In this document: one piece after another, positions 32,101 through 43,479 of the stretch
Numbering within the stretch: position 1 is the stretch's first letter
How the letters are laid out: the number at the start of each line of letters is the position of its first letter
Assembly (NCBI RefSeq): GCF_008831285.2
Contig: NC_045141.1
Location: forward strand, 4,233,224-4,297,223
DNA length: 64,000 nucleotides
Source: Nymphaea colorata
Lineage: Eukaryota > Streptophyta > Magnoliopsida > Nymphaeales > Nymphaeaceae
Reading direction: 5' to 3'
Program-made: the position numbers and the translations under genes
The notes under the pieces: model-generated
What the model saw: only the letters and a program-made list of their open reading frames with translations
Databases searched by the model: none
What the model was told of the DNA's origin: nothing

Positions 32101-35100
32101 GGGATTTGAAAGACAGCAATGCGAATTGATAAGTCACATTGCTCAGAAAAACAAGGGCAGAGGGCACATCCCCTTGGCGAGAACCACAATCAAGGTGAAG
32201 GAGGACAAACACAAAAGAAAGACGAGCGGCTGAGGTGACCGACCGTTGGTGGCCATGGCTGTCCAATTTGTTATGCAGAACATGCATGAGCAGGAATTCA
32301 AGGTCGTCCATTTATGTATAGATTCTCTTCTAGAAAATTTGTCCTTTTCTATTATATTCTTCAATTCATTTTTTTCTGAAAGGAAATTTGGATTTTTTAT
32401 TTTTTTCATCCAAAGATGCGATAATATTCAAAAGTCAGGTTCAGACCTAAGGCTTATCTCTGATCCAAATATGATGAGGATTAAGTAGAATGTCCTACCG
32501 AAGACCTCCAAAGAATTGACTAATATTGAGTGAGTCAGCTGCATTTATCGCTGAGCTACTCCGGCCAGTGTATTGAATGCCAAAGGCTTCAATGAGTCAA
32601 TCTAAGTAAATGTGCTGTGCAGCGCATAGCCATTACACTCATCAGGCTTTGAATCTCCTAATGAATATTGTGAGCTCCCCATCAAAAATTTTTCAAGAAT
32701 GGACTCAACTATCAGGGCAGCTTGAATAATGTAGAAATGTTCAAGATAGGACAGGGAATACTTGACGTGTATTAACTCCATATTTGGTGGCAGTTAGTAG
32801 GAGGGCCCAAAAAACTTTAATCACTCAACTACTAGCAAAAATACCATTCTGACGGGGCGGCGATTTATCAATTAATATTCTAGCCCATCAACCAGGCCGA
32901 CTATAGGGAAATGTTTAAAGTAGCATATTTGTGCACCACACGCTGTAGATCGATATTCATTTTCTTCTGGTTGTCGCATTTGATTAGGTAGTATTTGATA
33001 GCCTCCATTTCGAGTCTGCATTGTAAGATCTTCAGTCTAAACAGACTAAGGATCTTAGTAATGTGGATCTTATATCATGTAAAAAACTATGGATTTAAAG
33101 TCGGATGGGGGTGTTCAAGCCAAAATTCAGATATTTGAAATCTTGGTGATCTCAGGTCACTGTGGGTCTCAAATTTGCAGTGAAACACACACACCCTTAG
33201 TTCCAACGACATTTAATGTGAGGAACAACAAGCATCACTCTATCTGATCAAGGGACAAGTTATTATAGTAAAAATTAAGTTCTTCCCCCTTTAATTTATA
33301 CATACTTCCACATCCCAAAGCTTTTCCAGTAAGATGGTAGAACTTCTTTGTATCCATATATATGTATGTGTGTGTTGTGCGTAGTGCCTAGCTGTCCATA
33401 ACCAAAAAGGTAACAACATGTTGGTTTAGTCGTTGTAAATTTCTTCCCAAATCCACACATATTTTATTGATAATGGGCACTGCATGCCCTATATTAATTC
33501 AAAATAAGTCTATTTTCAGTTTTCTAATTATTTAAATAACATGCCAATTACAAGCCGAGTGAGTAGCACTGACCAATGCATTTTGTACAGTTGATACAAT
33601 TAGTCCGTAGGATCAGCTGATTTCTGGACTAACAATAATATAACAGGTTTGAAGATCTTTTGCTGCTTTAGTTCTTGTCTGGATCTCATCCTCCTCGTCA
33701 AGCTTGCCCTGTTTAATTAGCATGCATTACCTGTTTGGTTGCCCTTGTTGTGCAGGTTGAGTTCCCTTATTCTTGATGGCATCCAACTAAAAAGTAGATA
33801 TGCAGCCAAGAGAATATATTCAAAACCTGACCAGTCTTCAATATTGCTTATTTTGCATAGATTTGGCAGCTAACAAGCGCCATCAATCTGGATTATTGCA
33901 TAAATGAACACTACTGACTTCCTTAAGCTTCACCTTTCTATGGTGAAAGGTCACACTAAACTTGTATTTTGACTGCACTCACATGTCAATTTTTGGCATT
34001 GCTCTTCTTCTTTTGAAATTCCATTTAAATGAATGTAATGCTCCCAACATTTTTTATAACTCAATTTCGTGTGGTTTTAGAAATGGAAGATTTAGAGTGC
34101 CTAAAACCATGTTTCCTCATTCCTACCAAAGTAGTTGTGCATGAGTTGGTACAAAATCTATATGGAGCCGGTCCCTTCCTTTCCATTGTTAGTTAATTAT
34201 TTCCACTCAGGTAAATTGGTCCAAAGAATTATTTATGCCGAGTTCTTGTTGAACCGAGCAGCTCATGATTTGACTTGATTTGGTTTGTATCAAGCTTGTT
34301 TAATTAGTTTGAGTTTAATGAGTTGTTGAACTAACCTCCATTAAATAGCATTTGACCCAAGTTAAAATCAAGCGTTGATATTATCTGGCAGTGTTTAATT
34401 TGGCACTGTCATTTATTGCTTACTTATCATTTTAATTAGCTGTTCTTCTTTTACCAATTTCTTGTTGAAGCTTACAATTCACCTCGTGAAAGGCTCAATG
34501 TCTTGCCTCTTGCCTTTAATGGCCAATTAAATTTATTGGTTTTCTGTCTTTTTTTAATGCTGAAAAGATGGGAGAAAAGTGTCCAAGGATTTCATAGTTG
34601 GGTGACCCGGAGGTGTATTTCATCCTACCGTCTAATGACCTTAGCGTGAGGCTACACACAGTGAAATGTATAAGAATTTTACAAAAATATGTTCATGCTT
34701 TGATGGGTGGCAAAAACATACTACTGTTCTCAATTATGTTTTCTGCAATGGTCGAGGCAGGGCTGGTAGGCCACTAGTCTCCATTTCAAACTCCTATGGT
34801 GTCAACTCTTGTGGTGCAAAAAGTGACACCAACATACAAGTTGAAGCCTAAAGCACCAGAAAAGCAGTCCTGGAACCCTTTTGCTCTGGTCTTCACTCAA
34901 GCAGCGGGAATAGTCTCCCGGTGTCCCCAAACAAGCCGTTAGTTGAAACTGTATATTTTGAAATTTCATCAAAAGTCTAAAGTTGTTTTTGTAAAAGCTT
35001 CATTCCTTTGCTTTTAAGGCACCGTGTCTAAGCTGAAGATGTTGTGGGTCAATACACGAAAGTGTATAGGATCAAGTTCAAGCTAAAACCTAAAGGGAAT

Positions 35101-35894
35101 ATCCAAATCAAGGTTTTGACTCAAATTATTATTCTTAATTAAGTGGTATATATATATATAGGGAAGTGAATGCTGCCGAATGCCATATCAATAAAATTTA
35201 GAAATTTGTTGCTAAAAAGTAAATAGTCATCCACCATAAATTTGGCATTGTTGTTTATTACTTGTTATTTTAATTAGTTGTATGTTCTTAATTTATGTCT
35301 TTTTGTTTTGAAATATATATTTTACCAATTTCATTTTGAAGCTTACACTTCACCTCGTGATGGGCTCAATGTCTTGCTTCTTGCCTTAAATGCCTTTAAC
35401 GGCCAATTAAAGTTTTTGGAACTTTATCTTTTTTTAATACTTGAATGATTGAATAAAAATGTCCAAATATGTCATGATAAAAAAATAGGTTCAGGATGAA
35501 GGTTTAAATTTAAATTTATTGGCACACAATTAAGGGTCCTCCTGAAACCTTCCAACGAATTGACTCGTGCTGAGTACGCTGAATTTAGTGCGGAGGGGTC
35601 ATAGACATTTATGGCTCACTTACTCTCACATTCTCAATGTCAATGCTTGGAAGTTTGACAGAATTGGAAATGCTTGACGTTTATTGACTCAATGCATATT
35701 GTTGGTGGGTATTTAAAAGAGGCCCAAGGAATTTTATCACCCACTTACTCACAATTGGAGTCTAGTAAGGGCATTGAAGGGAGTTCTTTAAACTAATTTG
35801 TTTGGGAACCGCAAGCTTTGAATCAATCTCTCTTGTTCCTTGTATGATAGTTTGTCCCATTTAGCTACTTGTAACAAGCATTTGATGTCATGTT

Positions 35895-36089
35895 AACCAG
35901 GGTGGAGCCAGGATTTTTTTAGGGGCGGGCCGAATAGTCCAACCTTTGGATCTGGGTAGGGCCAAACTGAATTAGAATCCAAACAAGACATGGTGCAACT
36001 AACAATTTTTCATTTTTCAATGTATTTTTTTTTTCAATTGGCTGGGGTGGGGTCATGGCCTAGTGGCCCTCCCCTTCCCTCTGCCCCTG
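35895..36089. mobile_element. 195-bp insertion with 5-bp duplication inside the dispersed repeat
   Basis: Other units read CATG(T)TGACAGAATGCAGTGG without a break. Here ATGTT (35890-35894) is followed by AACCAGGGTGGAGCCAGGAT...CCCTCTGCCCCTG and then ATGTT again (36090-36094). The uninterrupted units are natural empty sites. The GGTGGAGCCAGG...CTGCCCCTG ends resemble a common plant interspersed element also seen at 58912-59080. Its class is not settled. Confidence 0.75.
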
Positions 36090-36945
36090 ATGTTGGCAGA
36101 ATGCAGTGGATTCTAGCACCATTCATTCAATTTGGTGAAATGGTGAGAAAATCATTTTTATGGCTGTTCTACTCAAGTTATAACACCCACCACCTGCGTG
36201 GTCCAATATCATAGTTGGGTTGAAACCTCCAGCTTTCCCCCCATCCTCTTAAGGTACAGGCCTGCTTTGTGCTATCAAATCATAAACCTAATTTTGTGAA
36301 ATTAATTCTTTATTCATGGGACAAGTTGAATCCGTGATCAAGCAATATCTCATCCAAAAGGTTATTGTTCTGACTTAGCATAAGGCTGAGCATAGTTAAA
36401 TATATGAGAATTTTACAAAAATATGTTCATTATTTGATGGATGACAAAAACATGCTACTGTTCGCAATTATATTTGCTGCAATGGTCGGGGCAGGGTTGG
36501 CAGGCTGCCAGTCTCCATTTCAGACTCCTATGATGTCAATTCTTTGTAGTGTAAAAGAGATTCCAATAAGCAAGTTGAAGCATTAATAGGGGCACCACCC
36601 GAAGCACTAGAAAAGCAGGCTGGACCGTTGTGGGTGGAGGGAGGAGGCTTTGGCCTTCACTTGGGTAGTGGAATGGTCTCCTTCTTTCCGAAAACAAGCT
36701 GTTAAGGGTCTCCCACTCTCCCAAAACAAGTTGTTTAAGTGAAAGCGCATTTTTTGTAATTTCATCAAAGTCAAACTTGTTTTTGTTAAAGTTTCATTCC
36801 TTTGCCTTTAAGGCACCGTGTCAAAGTTGATGATATTGTTGGTAAATACATGCTAGAGTAGAAAATCCAAGTTCAAGCTCCAACATAAAGGGAATATGCA
36901 AATCAAGGTTCGGACACAAATTATTATTTTTACTTACGTGGTCCC

Positions 36946-36949
<4 letters not shown>

Positions 36950-36978
<29 letters not shown>
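36950..36978. repeat. AT microsatellite
   Basis: About 14 AT units within the dispersed repeat, where other units have a shorter TA run. Confidence 0.9.
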
Positions 36979-36988
<10 letters not shown>

Positions 36989-37864
36989 AAGAAATGTCAA
37001 TGCTGTCAGATGGTAGGTAATTGACTATGAATAACATTTAGAAATTTATTGCTAAAAGTAAATGGTCATATATTTACATATAAAAGATATATGCGAAAAC
37101 CATTATGAATCTGCCAATTTGAATCGCATAGGTCGGTTTGATGAACGATTGAAGATGTCACTGTAAGGGGTTTGTTCTAAATATTTTCAATAATTTGAGA
37201 ATAATATTTTCATTAATTTTTTAAATGTTCTCATTTTTTAACATAAGTTTTTTAATACGCCTACGCAACCAGTTTTCACAGCATGACACACATATTCCTT
37301 GAATTTTCTTAATGCCAACGGTTTTTAGAAAGCGTGTTCGATGCTACATCCTAATGACTTAAACCGTTGACATGTTTATTTTATTAATGTTGCTTCTTCA
37401 AAATCTAACGATCCAACTTCTCTCTTTTTTTTTCCTTTTTTAGTGATTTTTTTGGGAACAACAAAAAAAAATGACAATAATACTAGCGCCACTGACATTG
37501 AAAAAAGAACACCTATGCTTAAAGCAACTTTTGGTCAAATGATCTTATTAATTTGATCTGCAGTAATGTAAAATAAAAAATAATAAATATTTCACCAATT
37601 TTTTATAAGGTCTCTTTTCTAAAATTTCACTTCTTAAAAGATATAAAAAGATTTTTGTTCTTAATTAGTTTTTATATTATTCTATTCATTTTTTCCAAAC
37701 ATAGTTTTTGGTTTCCTGTTTTTTGTTTTTTTGTATTTTTTTTGTTGTTTTGCATCTAAATCATTTACACCAAATTGGCAGCATACATTGCCAAATATAT
37801 ATAATTTTTATATAGATTCTTCCATTCATTTTGCTCAAAAATTGAATTAATTAAGTTTTTTTTT

Positions 37865-37968
37865 GCTGATTTGCATCTAAATCATTTGGATTATCGGATT
37901 GGCCCGTTCACCAAATGGCAGTGCAATCCAATAACCTAATAATCTAAATGATTTAGATGCAAATCAGC
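37865..37968. repeat. 104-bp fold-back hairpin
   Basis: GCTGATTTGCATCTAAATCA at the left pairs with TGATTTAGATGCAAATCAGC at the right. The pairing continues inward imperfectly (GGATTATCGGATTGG against CCAATAACCTAATAATC). The arms are about 35-40 bp with a loop of about 25 bp. It could be a small MITE or the DNA of a hairpin RNA. An ATCTAAATCATTT word also occurs just to the left at 37752. Confidence 0.8.
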
Positions 37969-38559
37969 TAAAAAATTTTAAAAACTCAAATTTTCTTTCA
38001 GAAAAATGAATCAAAGAATATAAAAATTACTCTAAGAATAAAAAGCGTTTATAACTATTAAGAGCATAAGAAAAGTGCGCGTAGCGCTCCCGAGTTGACC
38101 ACTTAATGGAAACATTTATTGGAAATAATGCCATGTCCCGTTCGAGCCCATTTATCAACCATGTCGGATTCTTTTCAAAAATAAATGAACTATGTATATT
38201 TCAAGCCTAATCTGATAGGATAGTTTGACTGCCGATAAAATTTGTGGGCCATTCTCTAAATACAGCTTACTCAACAGCATCCAGTCCTTGCTTAATTTAT
38301 GATGTTGGTTGCAGCATACCACTATTGTGGAACCCTATATTTTGCTCAACCTAGTTATATGCACTATACCAGTGTACGAATTTTTGTGTGTTAGCATGAT
38401 TAATTACTAAAATACCTTTAATCCATACTGAAAAAGAAAATTTTTATCAAGGCAAAATTGAAAATGGAAAAAAGTAATATCATGTGCAGATGCACATAAC
38501 TTTCTCTAATATTTGGCTAACCATGCAATATAGTAGTTGCACATGTAAATATGGTCACA

Positions 38560-38900
38560 ACAAATGCATTTTTTTTTTTACAAAATCCGTGTTAAAAATA
38601 TGAAAAATAAGTTAAAAAAAATGGCAAAACAAAAAACATGTTATTCCTCGTTTTCTCCTTTTTTCCTGTTTTTAAATGTCAAATTGTTTGTTTCTATATT
38701 TCAATTGTATTTGTTGCTTATTTACTTATTTGTTTTTATGTTGTCTTATCAGTTTCTCATTTATCTTATTTGCCCCTAACGTTTAAGATATTTATTTTTA
38801 AAAAAATTACCGTATTTTTCTTTTTTTAAGGTTGCTGTTTTATACATAAAAACCTCACATTTTAAAAAATAAAAATGATATTCATGACTATGGTCGAAAC
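38560..38900. mobile_element. Second, truncated copy of the element at 21605-22180
   Basis: The T-rich core (TTATTTGTTTTTATGTTGTC..GTTTCTCATTTAT) and the exit sequence TCATGACTATGGTCGAAACC match 21860-22070 (TTGTGTTTATAGTTTCTCACTTAT; GTGACTATGGTCAAAACC). The left inverted end is missing. Confidence 0.5.
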
Positions 38901-39210
38901 CTAATTTTGGGCATATAGAAAAAAAAGGTCCAATTGACAACTTTTGATTTGAGATTGAATAGACTTGAAAAGTGGCATAGGGAAATAAGTTAGGGGCCAC
39001 CAAGAAAAGGTCCAGCCATGCCGCTGGATTTGGAAATGTGAAGCAATGTGTTATGAAGGAGTAGATGAGTCTTCTACATTTTTGGGAAAGTAAATGACAT
39101 ATTTTCCAAAAGTGAATATATGCATAAATGGAAAGACCTTTAATTCCTGTTCATGCATGCAGGCATGGCTACCTCCAGTCCATCACCTCAGCCACATGTA
39201 ATGTACAACC

Positions 39211-39212
<2 letters not shown>

Positions 39213-39260
<48 letters not shown>

Positions 39261-39287
39261 ATATATATATATATGTATATATATAGG
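39213..39287. repeat. Long TA microsatellite
   Basis: More than 30 TA units with occasional TG changes. Confidence 0.95.
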
Positions 39288-39414
39288 TAACAATGTTACG
39301 TTTGAAGAACTTAAGAACCTAGGAAAAAGACCCAAATTTTGACTTCTCCATGAATTTTAAGAAATGTTCACAATTTCTTTTGTTTTATTTTTTGTTTTGC
39401 AAAATTTTGTCCAT

Positions 39415-39840
39415 TAATTGGGTTGCAAGGCGGTGTCTTTACCCATCTTCTATTTAGGGGTGCCGTTGTTCATGGTCCCTCTCCGTGTTCAATATTGTGA
39501 TCCTTTAAAGGAAAACTTCTAGAAGAAACTGGCGCTATGGAAAAGCAGATTGCTCTCTCTCTCGAGTGGAGCAATCATATTTTAGGATGGGATGTTTTAT
39601 GATTCCAAATTCTGTTGTAGGAGATATCTCAAGAATATCTGCATGTTTTTCTAGGGAGACCAAGAAGGAAGTAAGAGACTTCATACTATCAGCTGGCATC
39701 AATTGTGTGGTCCTGTGGCTGAAGAGGGAGCAGATTTTGTCGATTTGTGGTCATTTAATTCTGCCTGTCTTCTATATCTTGCTAAAAGCTCTATGTTAGG
39801 AACCACTTTATGGTGTGCTTATGTAGTTGAAATAAAATAG
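39415..39840 (+). pseudogene. L1-type LINE fragment, end of reverse transcriptase domain
   Basis: The plus strand shows LPIFYLGVPLF, LKENF*KKLALWKSRLLSLS, then FSRE/FLWGDQEG-like sequence, SWHQLCGPVAEEG and FNSACLLYLAK, spread over frames. These are the landmarks after the catalytic core of plant LINE reverse transcriptases (L-P-x-x-Y-L-G-V-P-L; W...L-S; S-W...C-x-P...G-G-L-G). Stops and shifts are frequent. The downstream part of the same element resumes at 41000. Confidence 0.8.
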
Positions 39841-40990
39841 TTGGATTGTGACAGTCTTTGGACTTTCAGAAAATTTTCAAGTATCTTTTACCTTTTACCA
39901 ACATTTCTTTTACCTTTTACCTTTTTGTTGTTTTCCATTGTTTATATGGCCTCAACCCAACCGGCCACATACATTTTAAGAGTTTGTTTAGGGAGAGTGA
40001 GTTTCATGCATCAGTCGCACATGAGGATGTCAATGGATCAGATTCGGACCAGATGTCCATCTGAATTACTTTTAAAAATCGAATATGGTATGTAATTTAA
40101 CATCCGATTGAGAAAATCAGATCAGATTCAGATTTAAGAAATAACATCTGATCGGATACGGATTCGGTTTTAAGTAAATATCTGATCGGATACTAACTAT
40201 CTTAACAGGTATATCTGAATCCGAACTATGACCTGATATCCGAATCTTGTAGCGTAATATCCGAATCCGAACCGTGAGATCTGATATCCGAATCCTGAGC
40301 CTTAATATCTGAATCAAAAGCGGTCTATGTTTTGAAGTTGCAACCTATGACAATTGTATCAGGTTTGGGGAAAAAGGCTAGACAAACACACCAACTTAAC
40401 ATAATAACACAAGATGAATATAAATATTATATATAGTATAATCCGACTAAGAGGTAATGACTTCCATAGAGTTGCATATAATAATATTCTTATATAAATC
40501 ATATACATCATTTAACTTAAAATATTTAAAACTATATTACATAAAACTAATTAATTAATTAAATAATACTATGTTTAGTTACAATTTTTGGTGTAGTCAA
40601 TCAAACTACTATAGTGAAGGCATCAACTAAGTTGGATATCTTAAATAATATATTTATTTAATTGAAAATAATAAAGAAAACTTCACTCTAGAAATTCAAC
40701 AAAATGGAAATTTAAAAAAAAAAGGAAAAAAAGACACTTTAAAAGATATAAATTTTCTAATGGACCGTTATGTCAAATTGGTTCCAAGAAGAGCTATATT
40801 ATGTATTTAAAGAATGGCAGGTTTCAAAAAAAAAAATATTGGCATGTACGTCACTTATGAAAAAAAATTGATAGCCAAAAATCTACTTTTTTAAAAAACC
40901 AACTTAAAAGAAAATATGTTTTATAATAAATAGAAAATCTTAAATGCATTACGATATTCATTATAATAAAAGAAATGTAGGTAATCAATA
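39841..40990. other. Insertion separating the two LINE pieces; contains an ATCGGAT-type element
   Basis: LINE-like coding sequence stops near 39840 and resumes near 41000. The inserted DNA includes 40040-40325, rich in degenerate GATCGGATACGGATTCGG and ATATCCGAATCCGAAC words in both orientations, followed by very AT-rich sequence. I could not define its ends. Confidence 0.5.
40040..40325. mobile_element. ATCGGAT-type non-autonomous element
   Basis: CAATGGATCAGATTCGGACC at the left and ATATCCGAATC/ATATCTGAATC words at the right give a roughly inverted layout. Diverged relatives are at 47610-48000, 48740-49130 and 55740-56090, all built of ATCTGAATCC(A/G)AAT words. There is no coding capacity and the exact termini are not seen. 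Confidence 0.55.
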
Positions 40991-40999
40991 GAGCTGGAA

Positions 41000-42110
41000 A
41001 GTATCATGGATAGCTAGCAGGCAACTCATCGAATTCAATGGCATGTAGGGGATGGAAGACAAACTAAGTTTTGGCTGGACAATTGGGGTTGGGGGCTTTT
41101 GTCTTCTATAAGTAGATCAGGAAGACAAATAATGCAGATGCCAAGACTCAAGAATGATGTAGATGATCCTTATGGGTCCTAAACATATAAAAATAATGCA
41201 GATTATGGACTTTTATGAGGAGATTAGAGAGGACACAAATTTTAAAATGGCGAAAGTCCCTGTGGTGCTGTTTCCTGTCATTAGAAGGTAGATTGTTGAT
41301 GCAGGATAGGGTTAAACCCTTGGGAATATCTATGGCCAGTAGATGTGTCCTTTGTAAAAGAGAGGTGGATGAGTCTCCATCTCATCTGTGTGTAAGTTGT
41401 GAGTTCTCTTCTTATGTGAAGAAATCTCTGGAAAGAAAATTTAATCTGTATTCCCTCTTTTAATTCGATAAAGGAAGAGTATGAGTGGTGGAGAATGAAC
41501 CATTTTGGCAGTAGTCGGGTAAAGAAATGCTGGCGTCTCTATTTGATAATCTGGATGATTTGGAAAGAGAGAAATGAGAGGGTGCATACTAATTCTGAAA
41601 GGGATAGAAGATATATATTTTATAATCTCTGGAAAGATTCATGTTTGATAACTGAAAATGCAGGATGGATGCAAAAGCATAGACGAGAGATGGGACTGCG
41701 GTTTCGGTCAGGTATTCGACCAGATCAAGGAAAAGTGTCCTTTTATTGAAATGGATTACAGAAAGTGTCCATTGTTATGTGTTCTAGAGAACAGGGGATA
41801 AGGAGAAAGGGACTCCGTGTTGCAGTGAGCCGTCTTGCATGGTCCGCAGAGTAATTTTTGAGAGTTGTCTTTAATAAATTTCTCTGTCCATGCTTGAGAG
41901 TTTGCTTTGTCTCTGTCCTAGTGGTGAGCTCATTGATGTGCCTTTTTCCCCTATTCCGGTAAATTGTTTAAGATGGAAATCTTTAAAGTTTTCTTTTTCA
42001 TTGTTTTGGCTCCCTACTGCCTTCTGCAGGCTACTTGAGGGTTTCCTTATGTTTTTTGTTTCTTTACGGTAGCTCCATTTATTTTTCCTTTTGTAATAAA
42101 AGGGAGGGGA
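41000..42110 (+). pseudogene. L1-type LINE fragment, zinc-binding end (zf-RVT) and 3' end
   Basis: The plus strand reads VGDGRQTKFWLDNWGWG near 41050, then (41215-41463) SLEGRLLMQDRVKPLGI, CVLCKREVDESPSHLCVSC and, after a break, IWMIWKERNERVH (41495-41749). This is the zinc-binding domain and tail found after the reverse transcriptase of plant LINEs. It joins in sense and order with 39415-39840. The 3' untranslated part runs to about 42110, near TTTTGTAATAAAAGGGAGGG. Confidence 0.85.
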
Positions 42111-42699
42111 CCCTACACCCCAGTAGAGTTTGCATTGGAATGACACTTCTGGAATGATAATTTCTTAGCAACTTTCCTTCAAGTTCAGCTTAATAGTCAC
42201 TTCTGAAGTTTCCTTGAAAAAAAGGCATACCCAAATAAGTTGCGAGGAGATTGGCCTTCTTTTATGTCCATCCCAAGTAATGAACAAATCAACTAGAAGT
42301 GGGCTCATCTACGTGAAAAGAAATAATTACAGACTTAAGAGGATTAATAAATAACCCAGCTTTTTGTGACCCAAAGGTTCAATTATTGCTGTTCATATCA
42401 TGGTCTCACAGTATGTATAATGTATGTATGTACAAACATATAAAATCCGTCCTGGGATGTTCAATGCAAAAGCAGGTCAGGGGGCTTGAAGCTAGCTCAT
42501 GGTAAATTAAGGTGAAAAGTAATTTAGAGAGTTTAATGTTTCCAAAACCTTCTTTAAAATAAAGACTGCTGCATATTTTAATTTGGAAGGGCATTTTTTT
42601 GTCTTCCTACTTTGTCATGTGGACGTGTTTACTGTTATCTGGCACCTGACCAATTGACCTGATCATTTACGATCTGTTGCCTTGGCATGTGGAAGAACA

Positions 42700-43470
42700 A
42701 CTTGTGATAAAGTACAGGATCCAACTTCAAGCTAAAACCTAAAGGGAACATCCACATCAAGGTTTGGACTCAAACGATTATTGTTAATTAGGTGGCCTAG
42801 TGCATAAATAGGAAAAGTCAATGCTGCCAGATTGCAGATAATTGTTGTATGGTTAAACTTTAGAAATTTGTTGGTAAAAGTAAAATTTTGTCCACCATAA
42901 ATTTCACATTCTTCTTTAGTACTTATCATTTTAACTAGTTCTTCTTCTTCACTTTTTGTCCTTTTGTAATTTTGCCAATTTCATTTTGAAACTTACACTT
43001 CACTTCGTCATAGGCTAAATATATATGTTTTGCTTCCAGCCTTAAACGCCTTTAACAGCCAATTAAAGTGTTTGATTGTTTATCCTTTTTTAATATTCAA
43101 AAGTTGGAAGAAAAGTGTCAAAAGATGTCATGATCAAAAGATAGGCTCAGGAATAAGGTTCAAATTTAAATATATTGGTACAAAATTACCAAAGAATTGA
43201 CTCGTGCAGAGTAAGCTTGATAGAATTGGAAATGCTTGACGTTTAGTGACTCAAATGCATATTTCTGGTGGGTATTTAGTAGAGGCCCCAAGGAATTTAA
43301 TCCTCCAACTACTCACATTTGAAGACCAAGAAAGGCATTGAAGAGATTTATTAACTAATTTATTTGGGCACCACAAGCTTAGAATCAATTTCTCATGTTC
43401 TTTGTGTAGCAGTGTGTCACATTGAACTACTTGTAACCAGCATTTGATGCCTGGAACATTGGCACATATA
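42700..43470 (+). repeat. Dispersed repeat, partial unit
   Basis: It shows AAGTACAGGATCCAACTTCAAGC, AAAGGGAACATCCACATCAAGG, TAGAAATTTGTTGGTAAAAG, ATGTCATGATCAAAAGATAGG, GGTGGGTATTTAGTAGAGGCC and TTGAACTACTTGTAACCAGC in the same order as the 34.7-35.9 kb unit. This copy lacks the 195-bp insertion. Confidence 0.85.
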
Positions 43471-43479
43471 ATTAGCCAC

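Larger units (their letters stand above)
27587..32256 (-). pseudogene. LRR receptor-like kinase pseudogene, subfamily XII (Xa21/FLS2-like)
   Basis: Intact relatives are plasma-membrane receptor kinases, several of which detect microbial or other ligands. The start is at 32256 (MATNGRSPQPLVFLLCL, a signal peptide). A frameshift precedes the N-terminal cap, which reads FALLSFKSLVTKDP and WNSNISFCDW. LRRs follow at 31890-30420 (for example LKRLHIGDNRLTSTIP, VETIDLSHNKLSGEIP), then a cap FLGNYALCGAP, a membrane segment (LGGSALLVIVCTFIGISCY, about 30300) and the kinase. The P-loop [11 protein letters not shown] and lysine VAVKVL are present, as is HCDLKPSN. The DFG motif reads EFG. A stop replaces the arginine in RHRNLV, a base is inserted after KPSN, and a TGA ends the frame at 27683, before CSSVSPNEKMDMKE. 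There are further stops near 31870, 31760, 31020 and 30900. The intron is at 27949-29649. With this many lesions it cannot give a working receptor. Confidence 0.92.
32840..37080 (+). repeat. Inverted duplication, left arm (upstream of LRR-RLK pseudogene 1)
   Basis: Blocks here recur, inverted and in mirrored order, at 59440-63660. Pairs include ATTCTAGCCCATCAA (32880) with 63630; the CATCCCAAAGCTTTTCCAGT block (33311) with 63160; AATTAGTCCGTAGGATCAGC (33598) with 62880; the 33962-34144 segment with 62500-62680; GTTTAATTTGGCACTGTCAT (34393) with 62240; and GACAGAATTGGAAATGCTTGA (35656) with 60280. Near 34590 the left arm departs and carries other units of the dispersed repeat. I recognise no gene in it. 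The frame at 33962-34144 is conserved in sequence with the other arm but not convincingly coding. Confidence 0.85.
34590..37080 (+). repeat. Dispersed repeat, tandem units within the left arm
   Basis: The block AAGAATTTTACAAAAATATGTTCAT...GGCAGGGCTGGTAGGCCA...GGCACCGTGTC occurs at 34670-35060 and again at 36410-36830. It is followed each time by AAAGGGAATATCCAAATCAAGG, a TA run and AATGCTG(C/T)C. Thus at least two unit copies lie head-to-tail. Further partial copies are at 42700-43470, 55260-55490, 59440-62320 and 17770-20010. Confidence 0.8.

Noticed and set aside
33962-34144. Open frame matched in the other arm of the inverted duplication (62381-62674)
   Set aside because: The match is explained by the DNA duplication itself. 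The two frames differ in length through indels that ignore codon boundaries, so protein-level selection is not indicated.
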